Shown here one piece after another: positions 1 to 7,544 of a stretch of 44,978 bases of DNA (within the stretch, counting starts at the first letter, position 1; every line of letters starts with the position of its first letter). Both the position numbers and the translations under genes were made by a program. A model generated the notes under the pieces. It was given only the letters and a program-made list of their open reading frames with translations, ran no database searches and was not told where the DNA came from. Source of the stretch: an uncultured Alphaproteobacteria bacterium (lineage in GTDB: Bacteria > Pseudomonadota > Alphaproteobacteria > CAAHEQ01 > UBA3637); NCBI GenBank assembly GCA_947586835.1, contig CANPXT010000013.1, forward strand, positions 1 to 44,978, given 5' to 3'.

Positions 1-20
1 CGTTCTGAAACATTACTCAT
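1..20 (-). CDS. acpP: Acyl carrier protein, N-terminal fragment (cut by window edge)
   Basis: Only the first codons are in the window. On the minus strand an ATG at 18-20 is followed by codons for SNVSER, which resembles the start of acyl carrier proteins. An AGGAA ribosome binding site lies just upstream. The gene follows fabG on the same strand, which is the usual fabG-acpP order of type II fatty acid synthesis. The product would carry growing acyl chains on a phosphopantetheine arm. The identification rests on context plus seven residues, so it needs the neighbouring sequence. Confidence 0.6.
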
Positions 21-80
21 TTTTATTTCCTTTTCTGTTAATAAACAAATTTGTCTTACATTGAAGACGAAATCGAATTG

Positions 81-109
81 CTTTTAGCACATTTTTTTTG
101 TTTCGTCCA
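81..109 (-). promoter_or_regulatory. Candidate promoter of acpP
   Basis: On the minus strand TGGACG (104-109) is followed after 17 nt by TAAAAG (81-86). This would give acpP its own transcript in addition to read-through from fabG. The remaining spacer between acpP and fabG holds no other recognisable feature. Confidence 0.4.
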
Positions 110-184
110 GTACTTTTTTTAAATTTCGGGCATTTTTTATACTTTTATGGAGCATTAATCCATTCTTTTTTCCGTAAAAAGTGC

Positions 185-922
185 CTAAATCATCGCCATA
201 CCGCCGTTGACATGTATTGTCTGTCCGGTAATGTAAGAAGCTTCATCACTGGCTAAAAACACCACCGTATTGGCAATATCTTCCGCCGTGCCCAAGCGTC
301 CCATCGGTACTTCCTTCAATAACTGTGCCCGCACTTCTTCCGTCAAAGCATCGGTCATCGGCGTTTTAATAAACCCTGGTGCAACCGTGTTAAACGTAAT
401 ACCGCGGGAAGCCAATTCCTGCGCCATACATTTACTCATGGCAATCAATCCGGCTTTTGAAGCTGCATAGTTTGCTTGCCCGGCATTTCCCATTACACCC
501 ACGATGGAAGCCATACTGATAACGCGTCCGAACCGATTTTTCATCATTCCCGGAATAACGGCGCGCGCCAATTTAAATCCTGCCGTTAAGTTAATGTTTA
601 AAACGGCTTGCCATTGATCATCGGTCATACGCATGGCCAATCCGTCTTTGGTAATACCCGCATTATTGACCAAAATATCAATACGTCCCATATCAGCCTG
701 CGCTTGCTTAACAAGCTGATTCAAACTTTCCGAATCGGTTAAATTTGCCGAATAGACAAAAACACGATCTCCCAATTCGGCTTGAAAATCCTTCAATATA
801 TCGAGATTCATATCGGTCAACGCCAGTGTTGCGCCTTGCGCATGCATTTTCTTGGCAATTTGCCGTCCGATACCACCGGTAGCACCGGTAATAAGGGCGG
901 TTTTTCCTGTTAAATCAAACAT
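185..922 (-). CDS. fabG: 3-oxoacyl-[acyl-carrier-protein] reductase
   Basis: This is an NADPH-dependent short-chain dehydrogenase that reduces 3-oxoacyl-ACP to 3-hydroxyacyl-ACP in fatty acid elongation. The 245 residues match the usual family length. The nucleotide-binding motif TGATGGIG is at residues 12-19, NNAG at 86-89, and the catalytic set is N111, S139, Y152 and K156. The C-terminus ends in the typical HVNGGMAMI. A GAAGGAG ribosome binding site precedes the ATG. The partial acpP lies downstream. FabD, often the immediate upstream neighbour, is about 4 kb away here with unrelated genes between. Confidence 0.97.
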   Translation of the reverse strand: MFDLTGKTALITGATGGIGRQIAKKMHAQGATLALTDMNLDILKDFQAELGDRVFVYSANLTDSESLNQLVKQAQADMGRIDILVNNAGITKDGLAMRMTDDQWQAVLNINLTAGFKLARAVIPGMMKNRFGRVISMASIVGVMGNAGQANYAASKAGLIAMSKCMAQELASRGITFNTVAPGFIKTPMTDALTEEVRAQLLKEVPMGRLGTAEDIANTVVFLASDEASYITGQTIHVNGGMAMI

Positions 923-952
923 TTTTTCTCCTTCTCATGATTAAACGAAGTC

Positions 953-981
953 ACTATAACACGAAAAATTTTTTTTTGCAA
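953..981 (-). promoter_or_regulatory. Promoter of fabG
   Basis: On the minus strand TTGCAA (976-981), a 17 nt spacer and TATAGT (953-958) form a good sigma-70-type promoter. It lies about 30 nt before the fabG start codon. Confidence 0.7.
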
Positions 982-1112
982 CCGATTTTAACAAATATCA
1001 CATTTTTGTCATTTTTTAAAAAAACATACCTACTTTGGACAAGGCGTTTTCATTTTTCTCTTGATTCTCTCTGTTTTTATCCCATTTAAACGAAAGCGAA
1101 AGGAGACATATC

Positions 1113-1889
1113 ATGAAATCACACAAGAAAAAAGCATTAAAGAAAAAAACATCTTTGACACAAGCCGCCAAAAATACGGCGAAAGATATGGGGGCTTCCG
1201 TTAAAGAAACGGCACAAAAGGTCGGAGACAAAGTTTCCGAAACGGCACGCGAAGTTAAAGATAAAGTTTCTCAAAGTACTGAAAATGAAGCCGAAGAAAC
1301 ATCGGAAATGACTCGCGCGAATGATCAAGAACCTGAAAACAAACCTAAAATTCCGGATTCCAAAGTCAAACAAATCAAAGCAGATGATCTTAAAGACAGT
1401 GACTTGCTTTTAGATATTCGAACGCATTTCCAACATGCCAAAGAAGCTTTAAAACATCCGCATTGGCATATCGAGGCAGCTGATGTCGATCCGAGCGACT
1501 TTATGCGCACTTATAAAATAGATCCTTCAAAAACACTTTATATTATTTGCTCAACGGGAAGAAAATCCATGGATATGGCCAAGAAATTTATTGCCGCAGG
1601 CTATAAAAATGTAGCATCCGTTATCGGCGGAATCGGTGCGGCAAAAGAGGCCGGGTTAAAAATGATTGAACATACCAGTTGGAATGTTCAGCGTCAGGCA
1701 TATTTAACGGCAGGCGCGCTCATTTTAATCGGTTTTTTACTCTCAGGCATGATTACAAAACTGTTTTTGATTGTTCCGTTTTTAGTGGGCTTATGTTTAG
1801 CCATACAAGGCTTATCCGGCATTGCACTCATTGACGGCGTTTTGGAAAAAATGCCTTGGAACAAACAAGAAGAAGCACCCGAACAATAA
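1113..1889 (+). CDS. Rhodanese-domain inner-membrane protein with lysine-rich N-terminal tail
   Basis: The middle of this 258-residue protein (about 84-185) is a rhodanese domain with the active-site loop CSTGRKS, the persulfide-forming cysteine being C146. The end (about 188-245) has two hydrophobic segments that resemble a DUF2892 membrane domain; the same order occurs in E. coli YgaP, a membrane sulfurtransferase. Residues 1-80 are unusual: a lysine-rich start, then repeated amphipathic units such as VKETAQKVGDKVSETAREV, which resemble LEA or apolipoprotein-like helices, then an acidic stretch. A GAAAGGAG site fixes the start. It is probably monocistronic, standing between fabG and an ankyrin gene. 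Substrate and partner are unknown. Confidence 0.85.
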   Translation: MKSHKKKALKKKTSLTQAAKNTAKDMGASVKETAQKVGDKVSETAREVKDKVSQSTENEAEETSEMTRANDQEPENKPKIPDSKVKQIKADDLKDSDLLLDIRTHFQHAKEALKHPHWHIEAADVDPSDFMRTYKIDPSKTLYIICSTGRKSMDMAKKFIAAGYKNVASVIGGIGAAKEAGLKMIEHTSWNVQRQAYLTAGALILIGFLLSGMITKLFLIVPFLVGLCLAIQGLSGIALIDGVLEKMPWNKQEEAPEQ

Positions 1890-1906
1890 TTCAAAACATT
1901 CTAAAC

Positions 1907-1943
1907 CCCGAAAGCAGGCATAATCATTTTGTCTGTTTTCGGG
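1907..1943 (+). terminator. Hairpin after the rhodanese gene
   Basis: CCCGAAAGCAG (1907-1917) pairs with CTGTTTTCGGG (1933-1943) through 11 bp with one G-U pair and a 15 nt loop. No clear T-run follows, so it may be a weak terminator or an mRNA 3' end stabiliser. Confidence 0.4.
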
Positions 1944-2064
1944 TAAATATAAAAAACAATTCAAATCAATCGATTGAAATTTAAAAATTAACACATCGGT
2001 TTAAATTTAAAATTTGAACAGGTATTTATTCGGCATTTTCTTTCAAAAACCGCAAAAAAAACAC

Positions 2065-2093
2065 TTGCAAAAACTTTGATTTTATGATAGAAT
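2065..2093 (+). promoter_or_regulatory. Promoter of the 162-residue ankyrin gene
   Basis: TTGCAA (2065-2070), a 17 nt spacer and TAGAAT (2088-2093). Transcription would begin near 2100, leaving a leader of roughly 37 nt with an AAAGG site. Confidence 0.65.
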
Positions 2094-2136
2094 ATATTTC
2101 TATATTTTTTCAAAAAAAGAAAGGTCGATTACAAAA

Positions 2137-2625
2137 ATGAATATGGAATTACTCAACAAACAACTGATAAAAGCCGTCAAAGAACAAAAAATTCAACAAG
2201 CCGAATGTTTCATTCAACAGGGAGCTGATGTCAACACCAAAGATTTAGACGGCAACACACCGCTCATTATTGCCATTCAATCCGTTCAACCGGAAATGGT
2301 AAAACTGCTTATTGATTACAATGTCGATATTAACAAAAAAGGACGCGACAACAAAACCCCGTTTTTCTGGGCCGCTTACGTTCAATGTGAAAAATGTGCC
2401 AAACTGTTAATGAAGGCCGGTGCTCGTACGAACAAAGGCATGACCATTCATACGGGCATTTATGATTATGATAAATATAAAAATCAGCAAATGAAAGAAT
2501 TTATTAAAAAAATCATTCCTGTTCAACAACCAAAGCATCTGGCAAAAAAAGTGGTTGCGCATCAAACTCAATACGGTACTGCCCTTTTATATCACAATGC
2601 CGTTTGTCAACAAAGAATCAATTAA
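2137..2625 (+). CDS. Small ankyrin-repeat protein
   Basis: This 162-residue protein has about three ankyrin repeats in residues 1-100, recognisable from units such as GADVNTKDLDGNTPLIIAI and NVDINKKGRDNKTPFFWAA. The rest is a basic tail without known motif. There is no signal peptide or membrane segment, so it is cytoplasmic or delivered by a signal-independent route. Ankyrin repeats bind other proteins, and the target cannot be told. It converges on a second ankyrin gene on the opposite strand. An AAAGG site is about 12 nt before the ATG, a rather long spacing. Confidence 0.85.
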   Translation: MNMELLNKQLIKAVKEQKIQQAECFIQQGADVNTKDLDGNTPLIIAIQSVQPEMVKLLIDYNVDINKKGRDNKTPFFWAAYVQCEKCAKLLMKAGARTNKGMTIHTGIYDYDKYKNQQMKEFIKKIIPVQQPKHLAKKVVAHQTQYGTALLYHNAVCQQRIN

Positions 2626-2720
2626 TTTTTATCCGTTTCATCAAACAGCCGAATGGCAATACAAACCGTTACGAATATGATAGATACAAGTTACTGCTTG
2701 GCTAAAAAGTGATGTTTTTT

Positions 2721-3479
2721 TTACCGCGGTTCATTGTGTACTATGCATAATTTCCGAAAATGAAGCAATTTTTGACTTTTTTCCGCTTTCCATTCGGCAA
2801 TCGGTAAATCTTTTTTGGTTAATTTCTTATACAAACCGATCGGTGTTAATCCGTCGGAATTTTTAATACTTTTATCGGCACCGAACTCCCAAAGTTGTTT
2901 ACAAATTTCTAAATCTCCTCTTTTCACGGCATAATGAAACGGCGTACTTCCAAAGGCATTTTGCTTATTTAAAAGAGCACCGTTATTTAACAGCAGCGTA
3001 ATCATATAAATCTGACCGTTATAAGCGGCATAGTGCAGCGGTGTTGATCCCTTGCAATCGGGAACATTGACATCGGCGCCGGCCTGAATTAAATATCTTG
3101 CACTTTTTACCACACCGTGAGAAGCGACCAGATGCATTATATCTTGCTCTTTATCAGGCAATTTAAATTGAATATCATTTTTTCTTAATCGTAATATTTC
3201 TTTTAACACTTCCGGACGATATAAAGCCGCCGCCATAAAGGGAGAGAGTTTAATACCGTTTCGGGAATTAATATCGACACCCGTATTTAAAAGCGTTTCC
3301 ACCGCTTCGGAAAAATAAAGAATTGCATAAATTAACGGCGCCGTTAAATTTTCTTTGGCAATAACACTTTGTTGTTCTTTCGGGTTTGCATTTCGTATCT
3401 GTTTCAATAAATCATCAAGCTTCTGACGATTCATTCCATTTAATGTTTGAATAAAAGCTTTGTCATTTATATTACTCAT
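2721..3479 (-). CDS. Ankyrin-repeat protein
   Basis: A 252-residue protein with about five ankyrin repeats. The best are near residues 140-210, with GADVNVPDCKGSTPLHYAAY and NAFGSTPFHYAVKRGDLEIC. The N-terminal 45 residues are a helical cap without a signal peptide. It has its own strong promoter (3510-3538) and a GGGAGAC ribosome binding site before the ATG. It is unrelated in detail to its convergent neighbour apart from the shared repeat. A role in protein-protein interaction is the family expectation; a host-directed effector role is possible but nothing in the sequence proves secretion. Confidence 0.9.
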   Translation of the reverse strand: MSNINDKAFIQTLNGMNRQKLDDLLKQIRNANPKEQQSVIAKENLTAPLIYAILYFSEAVETLLNTGVDINSRNGIKLSPFMAAALYRPEVLKEILRLRKNDIQFKLPDKEQDIMHLVASHGVVKSARYLIQAGADVNVPDCKGSTPLHYAAYNGQIYMITLLLNNGALLNKQNAFGSTPFHYAVKRGDLEICKQLWEFGADKSIKNSDGLTPIGLYKKLTKKDLPIAEWKAEKSQKLLHFRKLCIVHNEPR

Positions 3480-3509
3480 ACTGTCTCCCGTTCATGTTAA
3501 TTTTAGAAT

Positions 3510-3538
3510 AGTATACAGATAAAAATATGTTTTGTCAA
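3510..3538 (-). promoter_or_regulatory. Promoter of the 252-residue ankyrin gene
   Basis: On the minus strand TTGACA (3533-3538), a 17 nt spacer and TATACT (3510-3515). This is near-consensus sigma-70. Confidence 0.8.
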
Positions 3539-3546
3539 GTATTTTT

Positions 3547-4143
3547 TTAAAATAACGTTAAAGTATCTCCCGTCGAATAAACTTCAACATCAGAAAAACC
3601 GTTTTTGCGATTCCAATTAAACCGAATTCCGCCGCAATTGGGAATATGCCGATCCATTCCGGTATAAACAACCAAAAAACTGCGCAAAACACCACCGTGT
3701 GAAACCAGCAAAATATTTTCTTCATCAGAAGGCAGGCTCACTAAAAAATCCATCATTCGATGCGCAACGGTTCGTTGACTTTCACCGTTAGGAAAATGAG
3801 CATCGACATTACCGTTATCAAAAGCTTCAAAAACAGCCTTAATATCCGGCAAATGATCTATTTCGGCAAAGGAAAGACATTCGGCATCACCACAATCCAT
3901 TTCGCGCAGCATAGGCGTTTGAATAATCGTTTGCACACCTAAAATTTTGCTTAATTCTCGGGCAGTTTGCTTGGCGCGGGTTAAATCGGACGTATAGATT
4001 TTTTGAATATCGGCATTTTTAAAGTATGTTGCCGCATTTTGAGCTTGTTTGATACCTTCCTTATTCAGCGGAATATCGGTACTGCCCTGTACGCGACGCG
4101 CGCGATTCCAATCGGTTTCCCCGTGTCTGATGGTATAAATCAT
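3547..4143 (-). CDS. Histidine phosphatase family protein (phosphoglycerate mutase-like)
   Basis: The protein is 198 residues when started at the ATG at 4141-4143, which has AAGGAG 10 nt upstream. An open frame extends further upstream but lacks a ribosome binding site. The phosphohistidine motif RHGETDWN is at residues 6-13, and the second catalytic histidine lies in LLVSHGGVLRSF. The layout fits cobalamin phosphatase/GpmB-like members of the branch that dephosphorylate small molecules; the substrate cannot be assigned. It lies downstream of fabD and the 4273-4902 gene on the same strand, 129 nt from the latter. Confidence 0.9.
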   Translation of the reverse strand: MIYTIRHGETDWNRARRVQGSTDIPLNKEGIKQAQNAATYFKNADIQKIYTSDLTRAKQTARELSKILGVQTIIQTPMLREMDCGDAECLSFAEIDHLPDIKAVFEAFDNGNVDAHFPNGESQRTVAHRMMDFLVSLPSDEENILLVSHGGVLRSFLVVYTGMDRHIPNCGGIRFNWNRKNGFSDVEVYSTGDTLTLF

Positions 4144-4272
4144 CAAGAAATGTCTCCTTATTAAATATAAAATTTTTTTCAGGATATGACATAAAATCGT
4201 AAATGTCAAGACAGATTCAATACAACAGATCGACAGAAAATAATTTGTCTCAAAAAAACGGTATAAAATCGT

Positions 4273-4902
4273 TTATTGATGAAAAATCACACTTTTAGGC
4301 AAAATCGGCACATCAAAAATACGAATGTAGTTCTCATCAGTTCGCACACTGATTTTTTGAGCACCGTTTGAAAAAACAAGCATTGCCAAAAATTGAAAAT
4401 TTTGAGGTATAAATGAAGAAATCAAATCGGCTAATCCTTGCGTTTGTCCCTCTAACTTCATTTCTTGTCCGCGCATATCAACGGTACCCGCTAAAATGCC
4501 ACCCAAACCGTTTTGCCAAAACGAAAAATCTTGAATATGCCAAAAATCAGGCGTTCCGGCAATTTTTCCCGTTATCTGCATACAATCGGATACGGCTTTT
4601 TGCGCCGTTGCCGTTATTTGATAGGGACCAAACAATCCTTTTTTCAGCGATAAATCAACAGGACAAAGCACAACCGACGTATTCGGCAGTCTCACGCTGA
4701 CGTTTTTTGCCTTTAAACATACTTGAAACAAACAAAATTGCGGTTCAAGTTCGGTATAGGTCACAAAAACTTTTCTTTTTGCCAACAATGCCGTACCCTT
4801 ATTTGCATTGGCGGCCATGAGCGCAGCCATTCCCATATGAACGGTACCGGACAAGATAATGAATGCACAGATAACAAAAGCGTATTTTAAAAGTCGTTTC
4901 AT
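4273..4902 (-). CDS. Membrane-anchored periplasmic protein of unknown function
   Basis: A 209-residue protein with one N-terminal hydrophobic segment (residues 5-30), probably an uncleaved anchor or signal peptide, followed by a beta-rich domain (QITATAQKAVSDCMQITGKI, GILAGTVDMRGQEMKLEGQT). This style resembles AsmA-like or DUF2125-like envelope proteins of alphaproteobacteria, but I cannot assign a family with confidence. It starts only 9 nt after fabD ends, so it is almost surely cotranscribed with it. Function unknown; an envelope role is inferred from the topology. Confidence 0.75.
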   Translation of the reverse strand: MKRLLKYAFVICAFIILSGTVHMGMAALMAANANKGTALLAKRKVFVTYTELEPQFCLFQVCLKAKNVSVRLPNTSVVLCPVDLSLKKGLFGPYQITATAQKAVSDCMQITGKIAGTPDFWHIQDFSFWQNGLGGILAGTVDMRGQEMKLEGQTQGLADLISSFIPQNFQFLAMLVFSNGAQKISVRTDENYIRIFDVPILPKSVIFHQ

Positions 4903-4911
4903 TATTTTCGG

Positions 4912-5859
4912 TTACGACAAATAAGTTAATCCTTGTAAAATACCTTCCTTATTTCCGACAGCGATGGATCGAGCCGGTGCATTAATTCGTCGAATTAAAC
5001 CGCATAAAACCTTTCCGTTTCCGCATTCAATAAAATCAGTTACTCCTTTTGAAATCATATATTCAACCGATTCGGTCCATCGAACGGATCCGGTCACCTG
5101 CGCCACCAACAATTCTTTTAATCGAACGGGATTTTGCTCAAACTCTGCCGTAATATTAGCAACCACCGGTACCGACGGTGCTTGCAACGTCACCGTTTCC
5201 AACACTTGTTGCATTTTATCGGCGGCCGATTGCATAAGCGGACAGTGAAACGCACCCGAAACGGGCAATTGTATCGCTTTTTTGGCGCCGACGTTTAAAG
5301 CTGCTTCCATCGCACGACGAACGGCACTTTCATAACCGCTGATAACCGTTTGTCCGTAACAATTATCATTGGCAATCACACAAAAATCATTCGGCTTTGA
5401 TGCTTCCATCACGATTTTGGAAACTTGCTTTAAATCAAGCCCCAATAAAGCAGCCATTGTTCCCGGTGCAGACTTACCCGCTTCTTTCATAGCCAAACCG
5501 CGCGTTTGCAATAATTTTGCCGTATCGGTTATGCTTAAAGCACCGGCCGCACACAAAGCGCTGTATTCTCCGAGAGAATGACCAGCCACACATACCGCCA
5601 TATCTTTTAATTGCAGGCCCGATTCGGCTTCCAACACCTTAAAAGCCGCCAAGCTGACACTCATAATGGCCGGTTGAGCATTTTCCGTTTGCGTTAATGT
5701 TTCCATATCGCCCGATTGCATCAGATGAGTCAATGAAAAACCAAGCGCATCATCCACTTCTTCAAAAACGGCTCGCGCAACCGAAAAATTATCGTACAAC
5801 TCCTGACCCATACCGATGCTTTGTGATCCTTGTCCCGGAAAAACAATTGCTATGCTCAT
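4912..5859 (-). CDS. fabD: Malonyl-CoA:ACP transacylase
   Basis: It transfers malonyl groups from coenzyme A to acyl carrier protein, feeding fatty acid elongation. The 315 residues fit the family. The oxyanion motif FPGQGSQ is at residues 7-13, the nucleophile S95 sits in GHSLGEYS, and the catalytic H205 in SGAFHCPL. An AGAAAGGACAG ribosome binding site precedes the ATG. The gene is divergent from murJ and heads a group with the 4273 gene. In many proteobacteria fabD directly precedes fabG; here about 4 kb separates them. Confidence 0.97.
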   Translation of the reverse strand: MSIAIVFPGQGSQSIGMGQELYDNFSVARAVFEEVDDALGFSLTHLMQSGDMETLTQTENAQPAIMSVSLAAFKVLEAESGLQLKDMAVCVAGHSLGEYSALCAAGALSITDTAKLLQTRGLAMKEAGKSAPGTMAALLGLDLKQVSKIVMEASKPNDFCVIANDNCYGQTVISGYESAVRRAMEAALNVGAKKAIQLPVSGAFHCPLMQSAADKMQQVLETVTLQAPSVPVVANITAEFEQNPVRLKELLVAQVTGSVRWTESVEYMISKGVTDFIECGNGKVLCGLIRRINAPARSIAVGNKEGILQGLTYLS

Positions 5860-5881
5860 TTTTCTGTCCTTTCTTATAAAA

Positions 5882-5911
5882 ATAATACAATTAAAAATTT
5901 TAGCTTGTAAA
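5882..5911 (-). promoter_or_regulatory. Candidate promoter of fabD, overlapping the murJ promoter
   Basis: On the minus strand TTTACA (5906-5911), an 18 nt spacer and TATTAT (5882-5887). Its -35 hexamer overlaps the -35 of the divergent murJ promoter, so the two could compete for polymerase. Confidence 0.5.
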
Positions 5912-5933
5912 TTAAAATGAATTTGATTATACT
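5905..5933 (+). promoter_or_regulatory. Promoter of murJ, predicting a leaderless mRNA
   Basis: TTGTAA (5905-5910), a 17 nt spacer and TATACT (5928-5933). The last base of the -10 is 7 nt before the A of the murJ ATG, so transcription should start at or next to the start codon. No ribosome binding site is present. Confidence 0.65.
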
Positions 5934-5939
5934 GATTTT

Positions 5940-7544
5940 ATGTCATTTGTCAAGTCAGTTATTACCGTTGGCGGCGGCACCGCATGTAGTCGCATTATCG
6001 GCTTTGTTCGCGATGTTTTAATCGCCCGTTTTTTGGGCGCCAGCATGATGGCCGATGCTTTTTTTGTCGCTTTGCGTTTTCCGAATTTGTTTCGTTCCCT
6101 TTTTGCCGAAGGAACTTTAAACGTTGCTTTTGTGCCGTTGCTTTCCGGTGAACTGCATACAAAAGGAACGGCGCATGCCCGCTGCTTTGCGCGTATGGTT
6201 TTCAGTTTTTTATTTTATGTGTTACTGCTTTTTACGCTTGTAATGGAAGTTTTAATGCCGCATTTAATGTTTATTTTAGCACCGGGATTCGATTCCATTG
6301 CCGGAAAAATGGCTCTTACCGTCACATTAAGCCGAATCACCTTTCCGTTTTTGTTGTTTGTGTCCGTCGTCTCCCTGTTCTCGGGTATGCTTAATTCGGT
6401 CGGACGCTTCTGGGCAGCCGCTTTCACGCCGACAATTCTGAACTTGGTTATGATTGCCTTTTTATTGTTTGCAACACCTTTTATCATCAGCCCTTATGCT
6501 CCTGCTTATGCTCTTTCTTACGGTGTTTTAACAGCCGGTTTGATTGAGTTTTTGTTTATGGCTTATCAAATTAAAAAAGCCGGTTTAAGCATTGGTTTAA
6601 TCAGCCCCGTAAAAGCTTTGTTTCATTTATCGGCCGGCGTTAAAACATTACTGAAAAAAATGGCTCCCGGCGTGTTGGGATCGGGCGTTTATCAAATCAA
6701 TCTGTTTTTCGATACGCTCTTTGTTTCTTTTGTCGGAGCGGGTGCCATTTCTTGGTTAAATTATGCGCATCATCTGTTTCAATTACCGGTCGGAATTATC
6801 GGAACCGCTATCGGTACGGCATTATTACCTGTTTTATCAAAACATATTAAACTCAACGAAACAAAAAAAGCCGTTCATCAACTTAATCGCGCCATGGAAA
6901 TTTCAGTGACCATGTCAGTTGCCTCGCTTGTCGGTCTTATTTGCTTGGCAGAACCGATTGTGCGCATTTTATTTGAACGCGGTGCCTTTACAAGCTTTGA
7001 TTCCGTTCAAACAGCCAAAGCCTTGACGGTATTTGCCGTGGGTTTACCGGCTTATATGATTACCAAAACACTCTCGCCGTTTTTTTATGCCAAAGGTGAT
7101 ACAAAAACACCTGTTAAAATTGCGGTAATCGGTGTTATGCTGAATGCGGTGTTAGCTCTGACATTTATGCAATTTTGGGGATATTTGGGCATTGCGCTGG
7201 CAACGGGCATTACCGTCTGGGTCAACGCCTTGCAATATTTCGTTCGTCTTTTTAAAAAGAAAGAAGTACGCCTTGATTCGCTTTGCAAGTTTCGCCTGCC
7301 CCGTATTTTACTCACTTGTGTGATGATGGGTGCTTTTTTAATCCTTGCCCGAATCGGCTTAAATGCCGTTTTTGACAAATGGAGTGAACAAAGCAGTTTT
7401 CTGTCGGCCATTCTTCTGTTTGGTTTAATTCTTTCGGCACTGGTAATTTTTTCCGGCAGTCTTATCTTAACACAAAGCATTTCTCTTACGGAAATTAAAA
7501 AATTTATTCGAAAACCCGACGCTTTAAAAGGAGAAAAACAATGA
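5940..7544 (+). CDS. murJ: Lipid II flippase
   Basis: A 534-residue polytopic inner-membrane protein of the MOP exporter superfamily that flips lipid II to the periplasm for peptidoglycan synthesis. The N-terminus carries the family signature (GGGTACSRIIGFVRDVLIAR, then MADAFFVALRFPNLFRSLFAEG), and about 14 hydrophobic segments follow, as expected. The ATG has no ribosome binding site but sits directly at the predicted transcription start. The stop codon overlaps the start of the next gene by 4 nt, so the two are translationally coupled. Confidence 0.96.
   Translation: MSFVKSVITVGGGTACSRIIGFVRDVLIARFLGASMMADAFFVALRFPNLFRSLFAEGTLNVAFVPLLSGELHTKGTAHARCFARMVFSFLFYVLLLFTLVMEVLMPHLMFILAPGFDSIAGKMALTVTLSRITFPFLLFVSVVSLFSGMLNSVGRFWAAAFTPTILNLVMIAFLLFATPFIISPYAPAYALSYGVLTAGLIEFLFMAYQIKKAGLSIGLISPVKALFHLSAGVKTLLKKMAPGVLGSGVYQINLFFDTLFVSFVGAGAISWLNYAHHLFQLPVGIIGTAIGTALLPVLSKHIKLNETKKAVHQLNRAMEISVTMSVASLVGLICLAEPIVRILFERGAFTSFDSVQTAKALTVFAVGLPAYMITKTLSPFFYAKGDTKTPVKIAVIGVMLNAVLALTFMQFWGYLGIALATGITVWVNALQYFVRLFKKKEVRLDSLCKFRLPRILLTCVMMGAFLILARIGLNAVFDKWSEQSSFLSAILLFGLILSALVIFSGSLILTQSISLTEIKKFIRKPDALKGEKQ

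Noticed and set aside
1966-1977. Perfect 12 nt palindrome TCAATCGATTGA between the rhodanese and ankyrin genes
   Set aside because: Short palindromes are expected in AT-rich spacers and it does not align with either promoter.
7085-7480. Minus-strand open frame of 131 codons inside murJ
   Set aside because: It lies opposite clear murJ membrane segments and has no initiation signals.
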